Shown here: positions 8,919-17,845 of the stretch, piece after piece
Position numbering within the stretch: the stretch's first letter is position 1
How the letters are laid out: the number at the start of each line of letters is the position of its first letter
Assembly (NCBI GenBank): GCA_003232915.1
Contig: QIKE01000042.1
Coordinates: 1-32,761, forward strand
DNA length: 32,761 nt
DNA from: Bacteroidota bacterium
Lineage (GTDB): Bacteria > Bacteroidota > Bacteroidia > Bacteroidales > F082
Direction: 5' to 3'
Translations under genes and position numbers: made by a program
Notes under the pieces: generated by a model
Seen by the model: the letters and a program-made list of their open reading frames with translations, nothing else
What the model was told of the DNA's origin: nothing
Database searches by the model: none

Positions 8919-11753
8919 CTATTCTTTTGCCAACGGAAGTTCAAAAGAAAAAACACTTCCTTTTCCCACCGTACTTTCAATATTTAGTCGACTATTGTTT
9001 TTAAGGATAAATTCCCTGACTACTATCATACCTAGTCCTGTACCTTTTTCATTTTTGGTACCAAGACGCGAAAATCCTTTTTGTTCGCTATTTATTAAAT
9101 TATTTATAATGTCGAGAGGTATTCCTATTCCTTTATCGACAATCGAAATTTTCGCTTTTTCATCTTTTGTTTCAACAATAACGGCAATGGTGCTATTTTC
9201 ATTTGAAAACTTAATAGCATTGGTTATAAGGTTTCTAATAACAATGTCTATCAAATTATTATCAAACATGGCAAAAACATTTTTATCACCGTTATATTCG
9301 AGTTTAATGTTTTTTTCTTTGGCTTGAACTTGTAAAAAAACGAAAACTTGATCAACAAGGTAGAAAAAATTGTTCCTTTTTATATTGGCTTTAATGGAAT
9401 TTCGCATAATACGTGCCCACGAAAGAAGGTTTTCTATCATAAAAAAAGTGGCGTCAAGCGCAGGTTTCATACTAGTTAAAAAAGGGACGATTTCTTCTTT
9501 CGGCATCGAATCAATATCCGAAAGTATCAGATCAATAATATTTTTTTGCATACCGATAGGGCCAACCAAATCGTGAGCAATAATCGAAAACAGCTTATCT
9601 TTAGTGTCGTTGGCTTCTTGAAGTTGCCTTTCTTGTTGTACCCGGATAGTAATATCCCTCAAAACCCCTTCGACTGCTATTACCTTTCCATTTTTGTCGA
9701 AAACCAACTTTGCACCTAACGAACAAATAACCGGTCGGCCTTTGATATTTATTGCAGTAAGAGTTTCGTCCGTCAACTCACCGGTGGCAAATATTTTTTT
9801 TCTTATCGCCCTATGTTCATTGGGATTATAATAAAAAGTCGTTGCCGATTTTCCAATAATTTCCTCCGGTTTATATCCTGCTATTTTAGTAACCGATGGG
9901 CTTACTTCAGTTATTATTCCATCAATATTTTCTCTGAAAAAGATATCGGGAAAAGCTTCGAAAATATGACGGAATTTTTCTTCACTTTGTTCAAGAGCCA
10001 GAACATAATTTTTACGAGTAGTGATATCCCAGAAATTAATAATAATTCCTTTTAAATTTACCTCATCTAACTTGTTTGTAATCACTCCACGAATATACCG
10101 GTTTTCTTCTTTATCGTCTATCAACCGACATTCAAAATTAGCCGAATTCAGTCTTCTCAATTTCAAGTCGTTCAATATTTGCCTAAGTTTGAGCATATCT
10201 TCAGGATGAACTTTGTCAAATAAAGTTTCAGGTTTCTTTGTATCAAACTGAAAACTATATACCCTTAAGATAGAAGAGCTAATATAAGTAATGTGTAGAT
10301 TACTATTTAAAATTAAAACATGGCTTGCCGAATTTTCCAACAAAGCGTCAACAAAAAGTTGCCGTTGTTTCAATTTTAAACTATTAAGGTATTTTAAACG
10401 AAGAATAAAAACAAGAGCAATAATAATAATAAATAGCGACAACGATATAATTATGGAAATTGATTTTGTTTTCTCAGCTTTTTGCCGGACAAATATGGTT
10501 TCCTTTTTATGTTGTTCGGTTTCGTATTTTAATTGTATTTCGAGAAATTGTTTGTTCTTTTCTTTAGTATATATGCTATCGTAAAGACTCTTATATTCCT
10601 CTAATAAGCGGTATGCCGTTTTGTAATTCTTTTTTTTAGCATAAATATCCTGTAACGAATTCAAATTCGACAGAATATAGTTGGTATTATTAGTTTTTCG
10701 TGAAATATCAAGACTTTTTTGAAAATAAAAAATTGCTGTGTCGAGTAGATAAAAGGCTAATGTATCATCGAAATAAACTTGTCCGATATTAAATAAGCAG
10801 AGCGCTTTAAGTGCCAAAAAATTACTACTGTCTGCAATTTGAAGGCCCTTCCTGTAGTTTTTTAAAGCCTTTTGCAAATTACCAAGAAAACGATAAATGT
10901 TGCCTATATTATTGAAAGATGAGGAAATACCATGAATATTTCCTCTGCTTTTATCAATCTCCAAAGATCGTTTTTCGTAAATCAACGCCAAATCGTATTT
11001 TTTCTGTTGTAAATATAAATCGCCAAGATTGTTTACCGTTACCGAAATAATATCAGTATCTCCTAATTTTTGCCCTATCTTATAAGCTTTCAAAAAATAA
11101 CTGCGGGCATTTACCGTATCTTCTCTTTTTTGATAAATAATCCCAACATTTATACATTCTCTTGCTATTCCAAGTTCGTTGCCATATTTTTGAAATACAT
11201 TTAGAGCTTCAAGATAATATTTTATAGCGATAGCCGTATTGCCTTTCATCTCATAATACAAACCCTTTTCGTTAATAAACCGGCCAATAAAAAGAGAATC
11301 GTGTACACGCTTTGCTAACGATAGCCCTTTGTCAGCAAATATCCACAAACTGTCGAGGTTATTCAAATAAAAATAGCAGTAACCAATATGAACTAGACTC
11401 TTAAAGTAATTTTTTGTATCGCCGGTTTTCAGGTAAACATCACTGGCCCAATGGAAGTTGATGAGAGCGTTTTCGAAAGAACTTGTTTTTAAAAAAACTT
11501 TGCCTCTTGCATAAAAAATTTTTGCCAAATATTTCTTGTTGCCCAATTGTTTGGCAAGAACTATGGCATTTTGCAACGAATCAAGCGTTATATCTAATGG
11601 AAAATGATTTAAAAATGCCGTATCGGTAAATTTATTGATAATAACAGTGTCTTTCAAGGAATATTTTTGTGCAGAGGTGTCTCCGAAAACTCGTATAGAT
11701 AAAAGAAGAAAAGTGAAAAAATAGTTAATAAAAATAATTTTTTTTATGGCCAT
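8919..11753 (-). CDS. Orphan sensor histidine kinase: TPR - TM - PAS - PAS - HisKA/HATPase
   Basis: About 944 aa from ATG 11753 (MAIKKIIFINYFFTFLLLSI, a good signal peptide). The track's upstream start would place 24 polar residues before the signal sequence, so it is rejected. Residues about 90-380 are tetratricopeptide repeats (e.g. ALINFHWASDVYLKTGD, NLGDLYLQQKKYDLAL). A coiled stretch and a transmembrane helix follow (IIISLSLFIIIIALVFIL, about 430-452). Two PAS domains come next, at about 475-590 and 595-705 (FRHIFEAFPDIFF; VEGVLRDIT). The kinase core has H727 in FSIIAHDLVGPIG, N-box NLITNAIKFSNE, G1 DKGIGIP and G2 GTGLGMIVV. Periplasmic TPRs imply sensing of a protein or peptide partner. 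No receiver domain or neighbouring regulator is present. The family is common and often orphan in Bacteroidetes. All kinase boxes are intact. Confidence 0.93.
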   Translation of the reverse strand: MAIKKIIFINYFFTFLLLSIRVFGDTSAQKYSLKDTVIINKFTDTAFLNHFPLDITLDSLQNAIVLAKQLGNKKYLAKIFYARGKVFLKTSSFENALINFHWASDVYLKTGDTKNYFKSLVHIGYCYFYLNNLDSLWIFADKGLSLAKRVHDSLFIGRFINEKGLYYEMKGNTAIAIKYYLEALNVFQKYGNELGIARECINVGIIYQKREDTVNARSYFLKAYKIGQKLGDTDIISVTVNNLGDLYLQQKKYDLALIYEKRSLEIDKSRGNIHGISSSFNNIGNIYRFLGNLQKALKNYRKGLQIADSSNFLALKALCLFNIGQVYFDDTLAFYLLDTAIFYFQKSLDISRKTNNTNYILSNLNSLQDIYAKKKNYKTAYRLLEEYKSLYDSIYTKEKNKQFLEIQLKYETEQHKKETIFVRQKAEKTKSISIIISLSLFIIIIALVFILRLKYLNSLKLKQRQLFVDALLENSASHVLILNSNLHITYISSSILRVYSFQFDTKKPETLFDKVHPEDMLKLRQILNDLKLRRLNSANFECRLIDDKEENRYIRGVITNKLDEVNLKGIIINFWDITTRKNYVLALEQSEEKFRHIFEAFPDIFFRENIDGIITEVSPSVTKIAGYKPEEIIGKSATTFYYNPNEHRAIRKKIFATGELTDETLTAINIKGRPVICSLGAKLVFDKNGKVIAVEGVLRDITIRVQQERQLQEANDTKDKLFSIIAHDLVGPIGMQKNIIDLILSDIDSMPKEEIVPFLTSMKPALDATFFMIENLLSWARIMRNSIKANIKRNNFFYLVDQVFVFLQVQAKEKNIKLEYNGDKNVFAMFDNNLIDIVIRNLITNAIKFSNENSTIAVIVETKDEKAKISIVDKGIGIPLDIINNLINSEQKGFSRLGTKNEKGTGLGMIVVREFILKNNSRLNIESTVGKGSVFSFELPLAKE

Positions 11754-12100
11754 ATTCCCATATAAATTTGTAATTTGTGTCCTTCGGTTACTCTTTATAT
11801 CACTAAGCAAAAAGACATTTCCCAATTTGTAAAAGTAAACTATTTTCGAATATCACAAAATGTTTTATTAAAAAAATATTTCTATGATAAAAAATTCTAT
11901 AAAAGTTTTCGCGACAGACCGACTAAAAGTATAGAAAAATTAGAATTTTTTCTTCCGTTGTGCTACTGAAGAAAATTGCAAAAGCAGATGAGCGGTTTGT
12001 AATTTTGCATTCTGTAAAAGTTTTACAAAGTATTTTCGACAACAGAGATTTTATTCGACCGAAAATTTGAATTGTCACCTTCCGTTGCCGAATTATTTAG
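11754..12100. other. Gene-free upstream region of the kinase gene
   Basis: AT-rich, with no supportable ORF; the 64-aa track ORF here has no recognisable features. It contains a 15-bp perfect palindrome TGTAAAAGTTTTACA (12013-12027) and a plus-strand TAnnTTTG match (taattttg, 12000-12007) without a gene to drive other than the IS relic. I see no clear promoter for the minus-strand kinase. Confidence 0.4.
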
Positions 12101-13205
12101 TACTACTGCAAATTTAGTGGATGAAATGAAGTAAAAAATGATTATAGTATTAAATATCAGATGTATATGGATGTATTAATAGGTTTTTTTCAATAACCTA
12201 TTTGAATATCCGGTATTTAAATAACCCAATATAAAATTTTCCACTAAAATGTTAGAAGTACCTTTTCCCTTGGGTAGTTAACCGTATTGAAGGCACCAAT
12301 ATGCACTTAACAAACCATCTAATTACGGTACCAAACAATAATGTACCAAGTCGCTATATTGTATTAAGAGGAGTACTTAACTCTCGACAGAAAATATTAC
12401 TTATGAATCGATCTCTCAAATGGATATCTTGCAGTTTACACATAAACAAGCGTCTTAACAGGCTATATATAAGGTCATTAAACTTAATAAAACAATTAAA
12501 GCGGAACGAATTCTATGACTTCGATTACGATAATCAGATATTGGCAAACAATAAATACGACCAAAGCCTAATTACAAAAGGAATATAGGATATTTCTCCG
12601 GAATAGCAACTATTGGAGATAAAGTTGTTTAATTAGAAAACAGATACGGAAACGCCAATATTAATTTTAAACAGGCAGAAACATTAAAGAATGCTAATGA
12701 ATTACTTTTAAGAGAACAAATAAAAGTAAACCGTTCGAGAATGGGTGCAGGTTCCTATTCAAAAGATATTATTGATATGGTTGATCAATGCATTAAATTG
12801 TTCTACATCAAAGCAAACAAAAGCGCAAATCTGTTATTGCACATCAGAGATATAACAGACTGTAAAACCTTTGAAATTAATTATAAAAAAAATGAAGTGA
12901 CCTCTTTGCCGATTTTATGAATAATAACTTTGGCTGGAAGCATTTGTTTTCCTCTTCTACGAATAAAAACAATGCTTTTATTATAATATGACAATGATAA
13001 AAATTTTTACAACTATGTCGTCAGCGTTATCAGAAAAATATCGGAATTGTTTTCGGATATTAAACCTACAATATGCATAGAAAGATTTATTTTCAGATTT
13101 ATATCTTTAGCGTGTAAAAGGAAAAATCAAGGCCTACGTTGGGTATTAAAATTATATAAAAACAAGCCATATTGCAGACTAACATACTGGAATATCACTA
13201 AATAA
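12101..13205 (+). mobile_element. IS1380-family element relic with degenerate transposase (most complete copy)
   Basis: From 12101 (tactactgcaaatttagtg) a non-coding left arm runs to about 12240 and is shared with another locus at 16513. Transposase pieces follow in order: VPNNNVPSRYIVLRGVL; YDFDYDNQILANNKYDQ; then frame-shifted GYFSGIATIGDKVV, TAA at 12630, LENRYGNANINFKQAETLK, NRSRMGAGSYSKDIIDMV, KLFYIKANKSANLL and KNEVTSLPI. There is a deletion, then FMNNNFGWKHL, then after another shift FYNYVVSVIRKISELFSDIKP and ERFIFRFISLACK, ending at TAA 13203. These are hallmarks of IS1380/DDE_Tnp_1 transposases: YDFDYDNQ, GDxV-ENRxGNAN, NRSRMDAGSYS, FGWKHLPF. At least three frameshifts, internal stops and two deletions make it dead. 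The catalytic D of the usual RMDAGSYS reads G here (RMGAGSYS). Confidence 0.85.
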
Positions 13206-13505
13206 ATTGAAAAACAAAATATTGTCAAGTTCATTTTTTTGAAATTAAATAATTGTTCTTTGTCAGATGACCAGATTGTTAACATGTTTTTTTCAGTTCT
13301 TAAAATAGATTTTAATTTAAAAAGCATACGAGTTACTTAATCAAAGTAAGTTGAAAACGGCAAATCGAGTATTTTCAACCTGTTTTTTGTTGATTACTTC
13401 TTCAAATAAAGTAAAAATATAAGGATTTACTTAAAGGATTCCTGAAATAGCGTAACTTTGTATTTACTTGCGTATTTAGGGTGGTTTTAAACACAAAGAA
13501 ATTTA
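13206..13505. other. Gene-free region with a hairpin
   Basis: AT-rich with no supportable gene. GTTGAAAA (13350-13357) pairs with TTTTCAAC (13372-13379) around a 14-nt loop. On the plus strand it is followed by cctgttttttg, so it could act as a weak terminator at the right side of the IS relic. No right terminal repeat matching the left arm at 12101 was found. Confidence 0.45.
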
Positions 13506-13883
13506 TCAATTATTTTTTAAATGGCCAAGTATTCGTCTTTCTTTTTTTGTGGGACGACCGGCACCTTGGTCGCGCTTTTCGTAATTGAGTTGTCTGAGCA
13601 TTTCGAGTTTTTCAATTTCTTCGGGCGAAGTAATATCGTCCATCAAATCAATAACAAGTTTAGCCGAAACCCTGTTTTTGGTGGCTCGCAACACCCTCAC
13701 CGTTTTTTTTATTCCCTGCTGATGAACTTCAATAATTTCTCCGGCAGATATTTCACGCGACGGCTTAACATTCACTCCTTTGATTTTCACTTTTCCTCCT
13801 TTGCAAGCACCGGCAGCTTGCGTACGTGTTTTGAAAAGTCTGACAGCCCAAAGCCACTTATCTATTCTAATCGAATTTTCCAT
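13506..13883 (-). CDS. hslR: S4-domain RNA-binding protein, Hsp15 (HslR) family
   Basis: 125 aa. The S4 RNA-binding domain covers residues about 4-65 (IRIDKWLWAVRLFKTRTQA; VKIKGVNVKPSREISAGE). It is followed by the basic C-terminal tail usual in Hsp15 proteins (GRPTKKERRILGHLKNN). Hsp15 binds stalled 50S subunits carrying peptidyl-tRNA. It is the third gene of the minus-strand era-der operon, with 16 bp between der's stop and this ATG. Pairing with ribosome-biogenesis GTPases fits a ribosome-related role. Length and motifs are intact. Confidence 0.9.
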   Translation of the reverse strand: MENSIRIDKWLWAVRLFKTRTQAAGACKGGKVKIKGVNVKPSREISAGEIIEVHQQGIKKTVRVLRATKNRVSAKLVIDLMDDITSPEEIEKLEMLRQLNYEKRDQGAGRPTKKERRILGHLKNN

Positions 13884-13899
13884 TTTTTGTTAAGGACTT

Positions 13900-15210
13900 T
13901 TATTTTTGCCTGAAATATAATTGAATAGGGACTCCCGTAAAATCATAATTTTTTCTGATTTGATTTTCAATAAACCGTTTGTATGGTGCTTTTACCTCAT
14001 CGGGCAAATTACTAAAAAAGACAAATTGGGGATTATTCGCATTTTTCAATTGCATAACATATTTTATTTTAATGCGCCTTCCGCGTGAAGCTATCGGAGG
14101 CGGAGTGTTTTCGATAATTGGCAGCAAAAACTCGTTGAGCTTTGAAGTGCTAATATGTTGTAGTTTTTTTTCGTAAATTTCGGCAGCGTTATTCAAAATC
14201 TTGAAAATCCGTTGTTTTTCGTGTACCGAAACAAATACAATAGGTACATCGTTGAAAGGAGCAATACGCTTACGTATCATGTTTTCGTATTCGAGATGAG
14301 TATTGCTTGATTTTTCAATCAAATCCCATTTGTTCACAACAACGATCACCCCTTTTTTGTTTTTTTCGGCAAGATGAAAAATGTTAACATCCTGTCTGTC
14401 GATTCCTTGCGAAGCATCGAATAGCACAAAACAAATGTCGGAATTTTCAATAGCACGAATGGTTCGTAAAGTTGAATAAAACTCAATATTTTCGTATACC
14501 TTTCCTTTTTTTCGCAACCCTGCCGTATCTACAAGTACGAATTCGTGGCCAAAACCTTTAAAAGGAGTGTAAACAGAGTCGCGTGTGGTGCCTGCAATGG
14601 GAGTAACAATGTTTCTTTCGCCACCAAGCAGAGTGTTTACCAACGACGACTTCCCCACGTTGGGACGACCGACAACGGCAATTCGAGGTACTCGCGGCAG
14701 TTCTTCTTCTACGGTTCTGTCGAAAGCCTTTACTACCTCGTCAAGCAAATCGCCGGTACCGGCACCGTTAGCTGCCGAAACGGGATAAACTTCTCCAAGA
14801 CCCAAAGCATAAAATGCGCTAACAGTGTGTGTAAGATTCGGCTCATCAATTTTATTGGCAACAACAAATACCTTTTTTTGCGTATGCCTTAACATATTGG
14901 TTACATCTTCGTCGAGAGGGGTAATATCTTGGCGACCGTCCACAACAAAAACAATAACATCGGCCTCATCAATGGCAAAAGATACCTGCTTGCCAATTTC
15001 CTTCTCGAAAATGTCGCCGGAACCTACCACAAGACCTCCGGTGTCAATAACTGAAAAATCAATGCCGTTCCAATCGCTGTTGCCATAAATCCTGTCGCGC
15101 GTAACCCCGCTAATTGATTCTACGATAGCTTCTTTAGTTTGTGTTAGCCGATTAAACAAAGTCGATTTGCCAACATTAGGTCTTCCCACAATAGCTAATA
15201 TATTGTTCAT
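13900..15210 (-). CDS. der: Ribosome-assembly GTPase Der (EngA)
   Basis: 436 aa, normal length. Two tandem G domains are followed by a C-terminal KH-like domain. The first has GRPNVGKST (residues about 8-16), VIDTGG and NKID. The second has GRPNVGKSS (about 180), DTAG and NKWD. The C-terminal part (PPIASRGRRIKIKYVMQ ... FFSNLPDEV ... YDFTGVPIQLYFRQK) is characteristic. Der is an essential factor in 50S maturation. It lies 71 bp downstream of era and just upstream of hslR, suggesting one transcript. Confidence 0.98.
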   Translation of the reverse strand: MNNILAIVGRPNVGKSTLFNRLTQTKEAIVESISGVTRDRIYGNSDWNGIDFSVIDTGGLVVGSGDIFEKEIGKQVSFAIDEADVIVFVVDGRQDITPLDEDVTNMLRHTQKKVFVVANKIDEPNLTHTVSAFYALGLGEVYPVSAANGAGTGDLLDEVVKAFDRTVEEELPRVPRIAVVGRPNVGKSSLVNTLLGGERNIVTPIAGTTRDSVYTPFKGFGHEFVLVDTAGLRKKGKVYENIEFYSTLRTIRAIENSDICFVLFDASQGIDRQDVNIFHLAEKNKKGVIVVVNKWDLIEKSSNTHLEYENMIRKRIAPFNDVPIVFVSVHEKQRIFKILNNAAEIYEKKLQHISTSKLNEFLLPIIENTPPPIASRGRRIKIKYVMQLKNANNPQFVFFSNLPDEVKAPYKRFIENQIRKNYDFTGVPIQLYFRQK

Positions 15211-15281
15211 CTTATTTTTATTTTTTTATTTAACAATTGATTTGGTAAAAAAAATTTAATAGTAGTTTTTCTCGCCTCCGA

Positions 15282-16160
15282 CTATTTGTAACCAAAACGG
15301 CTAAGCATTATTTCGCTATTACGCCAGTCTTTTACCACCTTAACGGTAAGTTGTAAAAATATTTTTTTGTCGAAAAACTTTTCCATATCTTCACGTGCCA
15401 TAATTCCGGTTTTTTTTATGGCCTTGCCCTGATGACCAAGTATAATGCCTTTTTGTGAATTTCTTTCCACAATAATGTAAGCCTGAATTTTTATTAATTT
15501 GCCCGATTCTTTAAACGAATCTACCGCCACCTCAACGGAATATGGAATTTCTTTCTTGTAATTCATAAAAATTTTTTCACGGACGATTTCCGAAGCAAAA
15601 AATCGCTCACTTTTATCGGTCAACTCATCTTTTGAAAAATACGGAGGATGTTCGGGTAAAAAATGTAAGATAGTATTGAAAATTCGTGTAACATTAAAAC
15701 CTATGAGCGCCGAAACCGGAACTATTTCAGCCTTAGGAAACTCTTGTTGCCATCTGTCCATTTCTGCTGCCACGATAGCTTGCTCCGACAAATCAATTTT
15801 ATTTATAACAACTATCACTGGCAAATTCGACATTTTTACTCTAACAAGCACCCCTTCTTCTTTAAATTGCAACCCCGTTTCGGTCATCAGTAGCAAAATG
15901 TCTGCATCAAGCAAAGCCGACTCAATGAATTTATTCATCATTTCGTGCATTTTATAAGCAGGGTTTCTTACAATACCCGGTGTGTCGGAATACACAATCT
16001 GAAAATCGTCGCCATTTACAATTCCCATAATGCGGTGTCGTGTTGTTTGTGCTTTGGAAGTAATAATAGAAAGTTGTTCATTCACCAGCGCATTCATCAA
16101 TGTTGATTTTCCAACGTTGGGATAGCCTAAAATATTGACAAAGCCTGATTTATAAGACAT
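15282..16160 (-). CDS. era: GTPase Era
   Basis: 292 aa, normal length. The N-terminal G domain has GYPNVGKST, the switch segment TTRHRIMG, DTPG (IVYSDTPGIV) and NKID. The C-terminal KH RNA-binding domain is recognised by KGIILGHQGKAIKKTG. Era binds the 3' end of 16S rRNA and licenses 30S maturation. It is the first gene of the minus-strand operon with der and hslR, and diverges from tRNA-fMet across a 96-bp gap. Confidence 0.98.
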   Translation of the reverse strand: MSYKSGFVNILGYPNVGKSTLMNALVNEQLSIITSKAQTTRHRIMGIVNGDDFQIVYSDTPGIVRNPAYKMHEMMNKFIESALLDADILLLMTETGLQFKEEGVLVRVKMSNLPVIVVINKIDLSEQAIVAAEMDRWQQEFPKAEIVPVSALIGFNVTRIFNTILHFLPEHPPYFSKDELTDKSERFFASEIVREKIFMNYKKEIPYSVEVAVDSFKESGKLIKIQAYIIVERNSQKGIILGHQGKAIKKTGIMAREDMEKFFDKKIFLQLTVKVVKDWRNSEIMLSRFGYK

Positions 16161-16179
16161 AAAAAAAAATCAAAATAAA

Positions 16180-16211
16180 TTTGTTTTGCAAAGAAACAAA
16201 ATATATCTTTG
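16180..16211 (+). promoter_or_regulatory. Promoter of tRNA-fMet
   Basis: TTTG (16180-16183), a 20-nt spacer, then TATCTTTG (16204-16211): an exact match to the Bacteroidetes sigma factor consensus at the expected spacing. It lies 45 bp upstream of the tRNA. Confidence 0.8.
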
Positions 16212-16256
16212 CACTCTCATTTTTTAAAGGCAATACCGTTCATTAAAAAAATATAT

Positions 16257-16328
16257 TGCGGGGTGGAGCAGTGGTAGCTCGGCGGGCTCATAACCCGTAG
16301 GTCGTAGGTTCGAATCCTGCCCCCGCTA
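16257..16328 (+). tRNA. Initiator tRNA-fMet (anticodon CAT)
   Basis: A full cloverleaf. Acceptor tgcgggg pairs with ccccgct except at the first position (U1:U72). The lack of a 1-72 pair is the initiator hallmark, usually C1:A72 in E. coli. The D stem is GAGC/GCTC. The anticodon loop CTCATAA (16287-16293) sits on three consecutive G:C pairs (16284-16286 with 16294-16296), the second initiator hallmark. The T loop is TTCGAAT. The 3' CCA is not encoded (next bases ct after discriminator A). Confidence 0.96.
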
Positions 16329-16333
16329 CTTAT

Positions 16334-16371
16334 AAAAACCTCACACGAATGTTGTGGGGTTTTTGTTTTTT
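16334..16371 (+). terminator. Intrinsic terminator after tRNA-fMet
   Basis: aaaaacctcaca pairs with tgtggggttttt (one G:U and a small bulge around the loop), followed by gtttttt. It starts 5 bp after the tRNA. Confidence 0.8.
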
Positions 16372-16512
16372 GATGAAATTAAACTTTTCGTATAGTATCT
16401 CCACTATCCGCAACATTAAAACAGCACTTGTGCGAAAATGTCAATTCCTTTGTTACCCTTGCTTTTGTCAATGCTTGAAATACTGTGACCACTTTTAATT
16501 AAAAAACATGGG

Positions 16513-16790
16513 TACTACTACGAATTTAGTGAAAGAAATGAAGTAAAAAAATACTATAGTATTAACTTTCAATCTTATATGGCGGTAAAGCTATTTTTTT
16601 CTCAATAATCCATATGAATATTTGAATCTGGCATTTAAATCGTCACCATATAAAGTTTTACATTAAGATGGTAGTAAAATCCGTTTAAAGAGTATTACAG
16701 CCTTTCATTGGGCTTACAAGATAAAAAAAATAATTTATCGGTAAAATAACTATGAAATAATATTTTTCTAAAAAAATATATTCGTCTATT
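16513..16790 (+). mobile_element. IS1380-like left-end relic with N-terminal transposase scrap
   Basis: From tactactacgaatttagtg at 16513 the sequence aligns with the left arm at 12101-12270: both share gaaatgaagtaaaaaa, a (t/c)tatagtattaa block and, 49 bp after it, tcaataa. Beyond 16668 the DNA reads MVVKSV, stop, RVLQPFIGLT, which fits the start of an IS1380 transposase (compare LVEGVSPFSGIS at 2504). It then ends against the tatA promoter. Only the left end survives. It fills most of the 430-bp gap between tRNA-fMet and tatA; about 16375-16510 holds nothing recognisable. Confidence 0.65.
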
Positions 16791-16799
16791 GTTTTGTTG

Positions 16800-16807
16800 T
16801 ACTTTTG
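16800..16807 (+). promoter_or_regulatory. Putative -7 box for tatA
   Basis: TACTTTTG matches TAnnTTTG and lies 24 bp upstream of the chosen ATG. No -33 TTTG at the usual spacing. Confidence 0.45.
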
Positions 16808-16831
16808 TTCGCCATAGAAATATTTTGGGTT

Positions 16832-17038
16832 ATGAATGTACAATTATTACAACAGGCCGGTTGGATAGGAACGCCGGAAATTATTATTATCGTGGTGGTT
16901 ATTCTGTTGCTTTTCGGTGGGCGCAAAATTCCCGAACTGATGCACGGTATCGGTAAAGGTGTAAAAGAATTTAAAGAAGGCATTAGCGACAACAACAACG
17001 AAAAGGGAAAAAACGATGATGGAACTGCCAAAAGTTAA
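16832..17038 (+). CDS. tatA: Sec-independent protein translocase TatA
   Basis: 68 aa from ATG 16832 ([18 protein letters not shown]); the track's TTG 16805 overlaps the promoter box and is rejected. It has a short N-terminal transmembrane helix ([20 protein letters not shown]), the FGxxKLPEL-type hinge and an amphipathic helix ([13 protein letters not shown]) with a charged tail. TatA multimers form the passage for folded proteins recruited by TatC. No tatC is adjacent, and a single tatA is common in Bacteroidetes. Confidence 0.93.
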   Translation: MNVQLLQQAGWIGTPEIIIIVVVILLLFGGRKIPELMHGIGKGVKEFKEGISDNNNEKGKNDDGTAKS

Positions 17039-17194
17039 AGATTAGTTGTTGCCCATTTAATTAGGCTGAAGGTTATCATCAAAAGCTTTCGGTATAGTTG
17101 ATTTATTGTAATGAAATAGCTATCAACCATGTTTTTATATGATAAACCGGCAACTGACAATCGGAATTTATTTCCTATTAAAACGATTCGGACA

Positions 17195-17752
17195 ATGCTA
17201 ATTATAGGAATTACAGGAACTCTCGGTGCAGGCAAAGGTACTATTGTCGATTATCTTATAAAAGAAAAAAAATTCCTGCATTTTTCAGTCCGACGTTATT
17301 TGATTGAAAAAATAGAAAAACTCTGTTTACCTGTCAACCGGGAAACTATGACCTCCGCAGCCAACCGACTACGTTACAACCATCATCCCGCATACATTAT
17401 TGAGCAATTATACTTTCAGGCAAAAACCGAGGACAAAAACGCCATTATCGAAAGCATACGCACTCCTGGTGAAGTTGATTTTTTACACAAAACAGGTAAA
17501 TTTTATCTTTTTGCCGTGGACGCCGACCCTAAAATCAGATATCAACGTATCCGCCTTAGGGCTTCAGAAACCGACCATGTTAGCTACGAAACATTTCTCG
17601 CTAACGAAAAGCGAGAAATGAGTACTACTGACCCGAGCAAGCAAAATCTATCGAAATGTATTGAAATGGCTGATTTCCGTTTTGATAATAACAACGATTT
17701 GCAAGAGTTATATCGACAAATAGATAGAGTTTTAAAGAAAATTTCACTTTAA
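17195..17752 (+). CDS. P-loop nucleotide kinase-like protein
   Basis: 185 aa from ATG 17195 (MLIIGITGTLGAGKGT); the track's start adds 22 residues without family character and is not preferred. The Walker A motif GTLGAGKGT is at residues about 8-16. Further motifs typical of small-molecule kinases are HFSVRRYL (substrate region), NAIIESIRTPGEVDFL, and a lid-like RIRLRASETDHVSYETFLANEKRE. It resembles the AAA_18/dephospho-CoA kinase or cytidylate kinase-like group, but the substrate cannot be read from sequence. It lies 156 bp after tatA and 93 bp before the mltD-like gene, which has its own promoter. Confidence 0.75.
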   Translation: MLIIGITGTLGAGKGTIVDYLIKEKKFLHFSVRRYLIEKIEKLCLPVNRETMTSAANRLRYNHHPAYIIEQLYFQAKTEDKNAIIESIRTPGEVDFLHKTGKFYLFAVDADPKIRYQRIRLRASETDHVSYETFLANEKREMSTTDPSKQNLSKCIEMADFRFDNNNDLQELYRQIDRVLKKISL

Positions 17753-17773
17753 AGGGTTTTTCTTTGCATTTAT

Positions 17774-17806
17774 TTTGTTTTTTATAGTTTCTTATGTATA
17801 ATTTTG
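17774..17806 (+). promoter_or_regulatory. Promoter of the MltD-like gene
   Basis: TTTG (17774-17777), a 21-nt spacer, then TAATTTTG (17799-17806), matching the Bacteroidetes consensus. It lies 39 bp upstream of ATG 17846. Confidence 0.75.
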
Positions 17807-17845
17807 CACATTTTTCCGTTGAGGACTTAAGAGATAAATAAGACT

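Noticed and set aside
13127-13327. 66-aa minus-strand ORF at the end of the IS relic.
   Set aside because: The plus strand here reads transposase C-terminal sequence (ERFIFRFISLACK), which accounts for the region.
17129-17194. N-terminal extension of the P-loop kinase from ATG 17129.
   Set aside because: The 22 extra residues precede a typical kinase start (MLIIGITGTLGAGKG) and show no family-like character.
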